Of a DNA stretch of 64,000 nucleotides, positions 62,144 to 64,000 are shown in pieces; the first letter of the stretch is position 1, and every line of letters begins with the position of its first letter. The stretch is from Phaeobacter sp. 11ANDIMAR09 (GTDB lineage Bacteria; Pseudomonadota; Alphaproteobacteria; Rhodobacterales; Rhodobacteraceae), in assembly GCF_001294455.1 (NCBI RefSeq), contig NZ_LIKT01000005.1, forward strand, positions 176,642-240,641. The letters run 5' to 3'. A model generated the notes under the pieces. That model did not search any database, was not told the DNA's origin, and saw only the letters and a list, made by a program, of their open reading frames with translations. A program made the translations under genes and the position numbers.

Positions 62144-63696
62144 TTATCTCGTTCTTCTCCACCGGCACAGGCGGCGGTGCTGCACCCGTCGACTACCTGA
62201 TCGCGCGCGAAGTTCTTGCCTATGACGAGAACCGCAATTTGATCCGCGACTACACCAGTAAACCGCAAACCAAGATCCGCGACCCGTTGCCCGAGGTGCT
62301 GCACGGTAGCCCCGACCAAACCCGCGACCTGATCGACGCGAGCACCAACAAGTGGAGCTACACGGCAGGCGTCATCAGCTTTGCCGACAGCGATGATCCC
62401 AGTCCCGACGCCCAGCAAGAGGCCATTGAGCTATTTGAGGCTCTGGCCTTTGCTGGGCTGGACAGGGATCAATACGATTGTCTCTGGGTGCGCCACTCAC
62501 ATGAAGGCAACGTCGAGCTGCACTTCTGCACGCCGCGCCTTGAGCTGAGCACGGGCAAGGCGTTGAACATCGCACCGCCAGGCCATGAGAGCGCCTTTTC
62601 CAGCCTCCGCGATTTGATGAACAAAACGCACGGTTGGGCAGACCCTTTGGACCCAGAGCGCGCCCGCGAAGTGAGGGCGACGATTGAAGCGCCGACGCGG
62701 GCGCAGGGTCGCGAAGCGCTCCACGATTGGATCCTCGATCAGATCAGTGTCGGCACCATCAGCGACCGCGCCAGCATGATCGACGCGCTCACAGACGCGG
62801 GCTTCGAGATCCCCCGTGCCAGCAAAAATTACATCACCACTAAAGATCCCGACACCGGCGAGCGCTGGCGATTGAAAGGAGAGATTTTCCATGACGACTG
62901 GCAAGCCGAACCGCCTCGCCGAGAAATTGAACGCGGACCTGGAGACAGTACGCAGCGACCACGCCGCCTTGATGGCATCTCAACTGGAGAGCTTCAGGAG
63001 CGATTTCAGCAGCATTGCGACCAGCGCGCTGCATACAATCGAGACCGATATCAGGTTCTTTCTGAGCGACAGCAGGAGCGAGTTGGAGAGGCGGAGCGAG
63101 ACGATCAGGCGCTGGCTGACGATCTCACCCTGGGTGATCGTGGGGATGGTCTCATCCTGGATCACCACAGTGCTGATGGCGAGTTGGTTTTGGACGGCTT
63201 TGACAACTCGCTCGGAGCTGATGGAACTTGGCCTGACGCGGATCGAACAGCCTGGGAAGACCTGGGTGACGCTGGACCCCGACCGGACCGAATTGAAGAC
63301 CTGCACCATGGCCGGGACGCCGATCATCTGTATCGAGATCAAGGAACCCTAGATGACACAGACCCTGACAGCATTGGAACGCGAATTGCTCGCATCCGTC
63401 GAGCGGTTGGTGACGGCCTGCGAGAGTTCAGCCAAGGAATTGCACGCCTTGGAGAAGCGCTCGACCAGCAGGATCGAAAGCAAGGTGAATGGCTTGGCGC
63501 ATTGCGTGGCGCTATTGATGAAATCACATCTCACGTCCGTCACCTCATTGGCCGACTTGCTGCGCGAGGAGCAGAATTACGCGAAGCTGCAGGCGGGGTT
63601 AGAGACCAGCTGGAAACTAGCGAAAGACGCCGAGAAGCGGCTGAACCAGAGCTAGACGCGAGAGATAGTCACCGCAGCGCGGGCCACTCGCTTTGA
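62140..63696 (+). CDS. Relaxase MobA, ColE1 MbeA-type (MOB-HEN family)
   Basis: A 518-residue mobilization nuclease. The N-terminal GGGAAPVDYL places the catalytic Tyr at residue 19, the position of Tyr19 in ColE1 MbeA. TRDLIDASTNKWSYTAGVISFA is also shared. The MbeA H-E-N metal motif (HxxxxxxExN) appears as His119...Glu126-x-His128, with His replacing Asn. A second conserved block is DLMNKTHGWADP. The C-terminal half (residues about 250-505) is low-complexity and overlaps two other genes in another frame. It should nick oriT and pilot the strand through a helper conjugation system. No coupling protein is visible. Confidence 0.9.
   Translation: MIISFFSTGTGGGAAPVDYLIAREVLAYDENRNLIRDYTSKPQTKIRDPLPEVLHGSPDQTRDLIDASTNKWSYTAGVISFADSDDPSPDAQQEAIELFEALAFAGLDRDQYDCLWVRHSHEGNVELHFCTPRLELSTGKALNIAPPGHESAFSSLRDLMNKTHGWADPLDPERAREVRATIEAPTRAQGREALHDWILDQISVGTISDRASMIDALTDAGFEIPRASKNYITTKDPDTGERWRLKGEIFHDDWQAEPPRREIERGPGDSTQRPRRLDGISTGELQERFQQHCDQRAAYNRDRYQVLSERQQERVGEAERDDQALADDLTLGDRGDGLILDHHSADGELVLDGFDNSLGADGTWPDADRTAWEDLGDAGPRPDRIEDLHHGRDADHLYRDQGTLDDTDPDSIGTRIARIRRAVGDGLREFSQGIARLGEALDQQDRKQGEWLGALRGAIDEITSHVRHLIGRLAARGAELREAAGGVRDQLETSERRREAAEPELDARDSHRSAGHSL
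62891..63352 (+). CDS. MbeB-like mobilization protein nested in the relaxase gene
   Basis: A 153-residue protein in the +1 frame relative to the relaxase. A strong ribosome site (AAAGGAGAG, 62876-62884) precedes ATG 62891. Residues 1-72 form a coiled coil (RLAEKLNADLETVRSD...), residues about 75-100 a transmembrane helix (ISPWVIVGMVSSWITTVLMASWFW), then a short C-terminal domain with two cysteines (TCTMAGTPIICIEIKEP). This is the layout of ColE1 MbeB, whose gene is also nested inside mbeA. MbeB-type proteins tether relaxosomes to the membrane. Confidence 0.85.
   Translation: MTTGKPNRLAEKLNADLETVRSDHAALMASQLESFRSDFSSIATSALHTIETDIRFFLSDSRSELERRSETIRRWLTISPWVIVGMVSSWITTVLMASWFWTALTTRSELMELGLTRIEQPGKTWVTLDPDRTELKTCTMAGTPIICIEIKEP
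63353..63655 (+). CDS. MbeD-like mobilization protein nested in the relaxase gene
   Basis: A 100-residue coiled-coil protein in the same frame as the MbeB-like gene; its ATG directly follows that gene's TAG stop. MTQTLTALERELLASVERLV matches the N-terminus of MbeD/MobD proteins (ELEKELLxxLEQL). Ribosome site AAGGA at 63341-63345. In ColE1, MbeD helps mobilization by a poorly understood entry function. It also ends inside the relaxase frame, so bases 62891-63655 encode two proteins. Confidence 0.8.
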   Translation: MTQTLTALERELLASVERLVTACESSAKELHALEKRSTSRIESKVNGLAHCVALLMKSHLTSVTSLADLLREEQNYAKLQAGLETSWKLAKDAEKRLNQS

Positions 63697-63990
63697 TCTA
63701 ACTGCAAATGTTGGCGTGGTTCGAGGGTCTGCAGTGGGAATCTTAGATTCGTTCTGCAGCAATTCACCACACGTCTGCGATTGCTTTGCTAGGTGGGTAT
63801 GCGGATAAACCGGAACTTCATGTAGAATGCAGCGAAGAGCTAGAAAGAGCCCAACCCGGCCATTGTTATTTTCCGCTGCGTGCGCGCGCAGCGTAGAAAT
63901 TTCTGCAAGCGCTGAGTCTGGCGTGCCGCAGCGCGGCTCCAAACTCGGCCATTCGAACATCGCGCAGCGAGCTTTTTCAGGGCAACTCAC
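63652..63990 (-). CDS. Unrecognised ORF at the right edge
   Basis: A 112-codon frame reading back toward the mobilization operon (MSCPEKARCAMFEWPSLEPRC...). It contains no motif I can assign and its composition is unremarkable. It lies in the only stretch after the relaxase stop and could be a chance frame in non-coding DNA of the mobile element. Confidence 0.2.
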   Translation of the reverse strand: MSCPEKARCAMFEWPSLEPRCGTPDSALAEISTLRAHAAENNNGRVGLFLALRCILHEVPVYPHTHLAKQSQTCGELLQNESKIPTADPRTTPTFAVRSKRVARAAVTISRV

Positions 63991-64000
63991 AGGTCGCGGG
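63697..64000. other. Right-edge stretch of the mobile element without a recognised gene
   Basis: 304 bp after the relaxase stop. Only the unassigned minus-strand frame above occurs here. No integrase and no copy of the tRNA-Arg 3' end are present, so the far attachment site must lie beyond the window. Confidence 0.5.

Noticed and set aside
1..64000. CRISPR arrays or toxin-antitoxin pairs
   Set aside because: No regularly spaced repeat series and no recognisable small toxin-antitoxin gene pair was seen on either strand.

Overview
The window looks like a chromosomal segment of a marine Roseobacter-group alphaproteobacterium (Rhodobacterales; relatives of Phaeobacter, Ruegeria or Leisingera). 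The evidence is high GC with tightly packed and often ATGA-overlapping genes, a Rhodobacter-type cytochrome c2, a tripartite TRAP transporter, many catabolic modules, and dispersed palindromic repeats of the kind common in Rhodobacterales intergenic DNA. All calls are from reading the sequence; no database search was run.

Layout. 1-9444: the 3' part of a hybrid histidine kinase, then yaaA, recQ, yggT, a thioesterase-like protein, an MFS exporter, mepA and a phytase-like esterase. 9445-16217: queuosine-precursor transporter, arfB, an SDR/cupin pair, a P1-family peptidase, cytochrome c2, idi and an FAD monooxygenase, with GC-rich palindromic repeats at both ends. 16218-27245: glpK, panBC, and a peptide-type ABC transporter operon carrying a cupin, an acetyltransferase and an aldehyde dehydrogenase. 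A palindromic element lies between its two permease genes and itself forms a small bridging ORF. 27246-33931: the two NAD-salvage enzymes pncB and pncA with a hybrid kinase between them, trhO, and a PAS-GAF sensor protein with no output domain. 33945-36733: a Zn/Cd/Pb-type P1B ATPase and its MerR-type regulator behind a promoter with the 19-bp spacer typical of MerR control. 36826-47092: a self-contained glycine catabolic operon (lpd, lipA, glycine/alanine symporter, gcvT, gcvH, gcvP) with an AraC/GlxA-type regulator downstream and a divergent XRE-cupin regulator upstream.

47115-58172 is an apparently complete, inducible catabolic system that I cannot match to a characterised pathway. It has a GntR/FCD regulator with a perfect palindromic operator, a DUF1330 protein, a DUF1185 protein, an alpha/beta-hydrolase fused in frame to a flavin reductase and a degenerate Nudix-like domain, a luciferase-like monooxygenase, an aldehyde dehydrogenase, a fumarylacetoacetate-hydrolase-family enzyme, a TRAP transporter and a 4HBT thioesterase. 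The logic is import, oxygenation or ring opening, then hydrolysis and aldehyde oxidation. It is followed by a ycaQ-type glycosylase gene and a LacI regulator.

60584-64000: a tRNA-Arg(CCU) gene followed directly by a mobile element. Its operon encodes a phage-type replication protein, a MobC protein and a ColE1 MbeA-type relaxase (Tyr19 in the ColE1 position), with MbeB- and MbeD-like genes nested in another frame inside the relaxase gene, as in ColE1. The replication gene contains three palindromic iterons followed by an AT-rich stretch in its linker-coding region, the layout of oriLambda inside gene O. This combination of lambda-like origin, ColE1-like mobilization genes and a tRNA-linked chromosomal position, together with the unassigned oxygenase/TRAP cluster, is the most novel content of the window.
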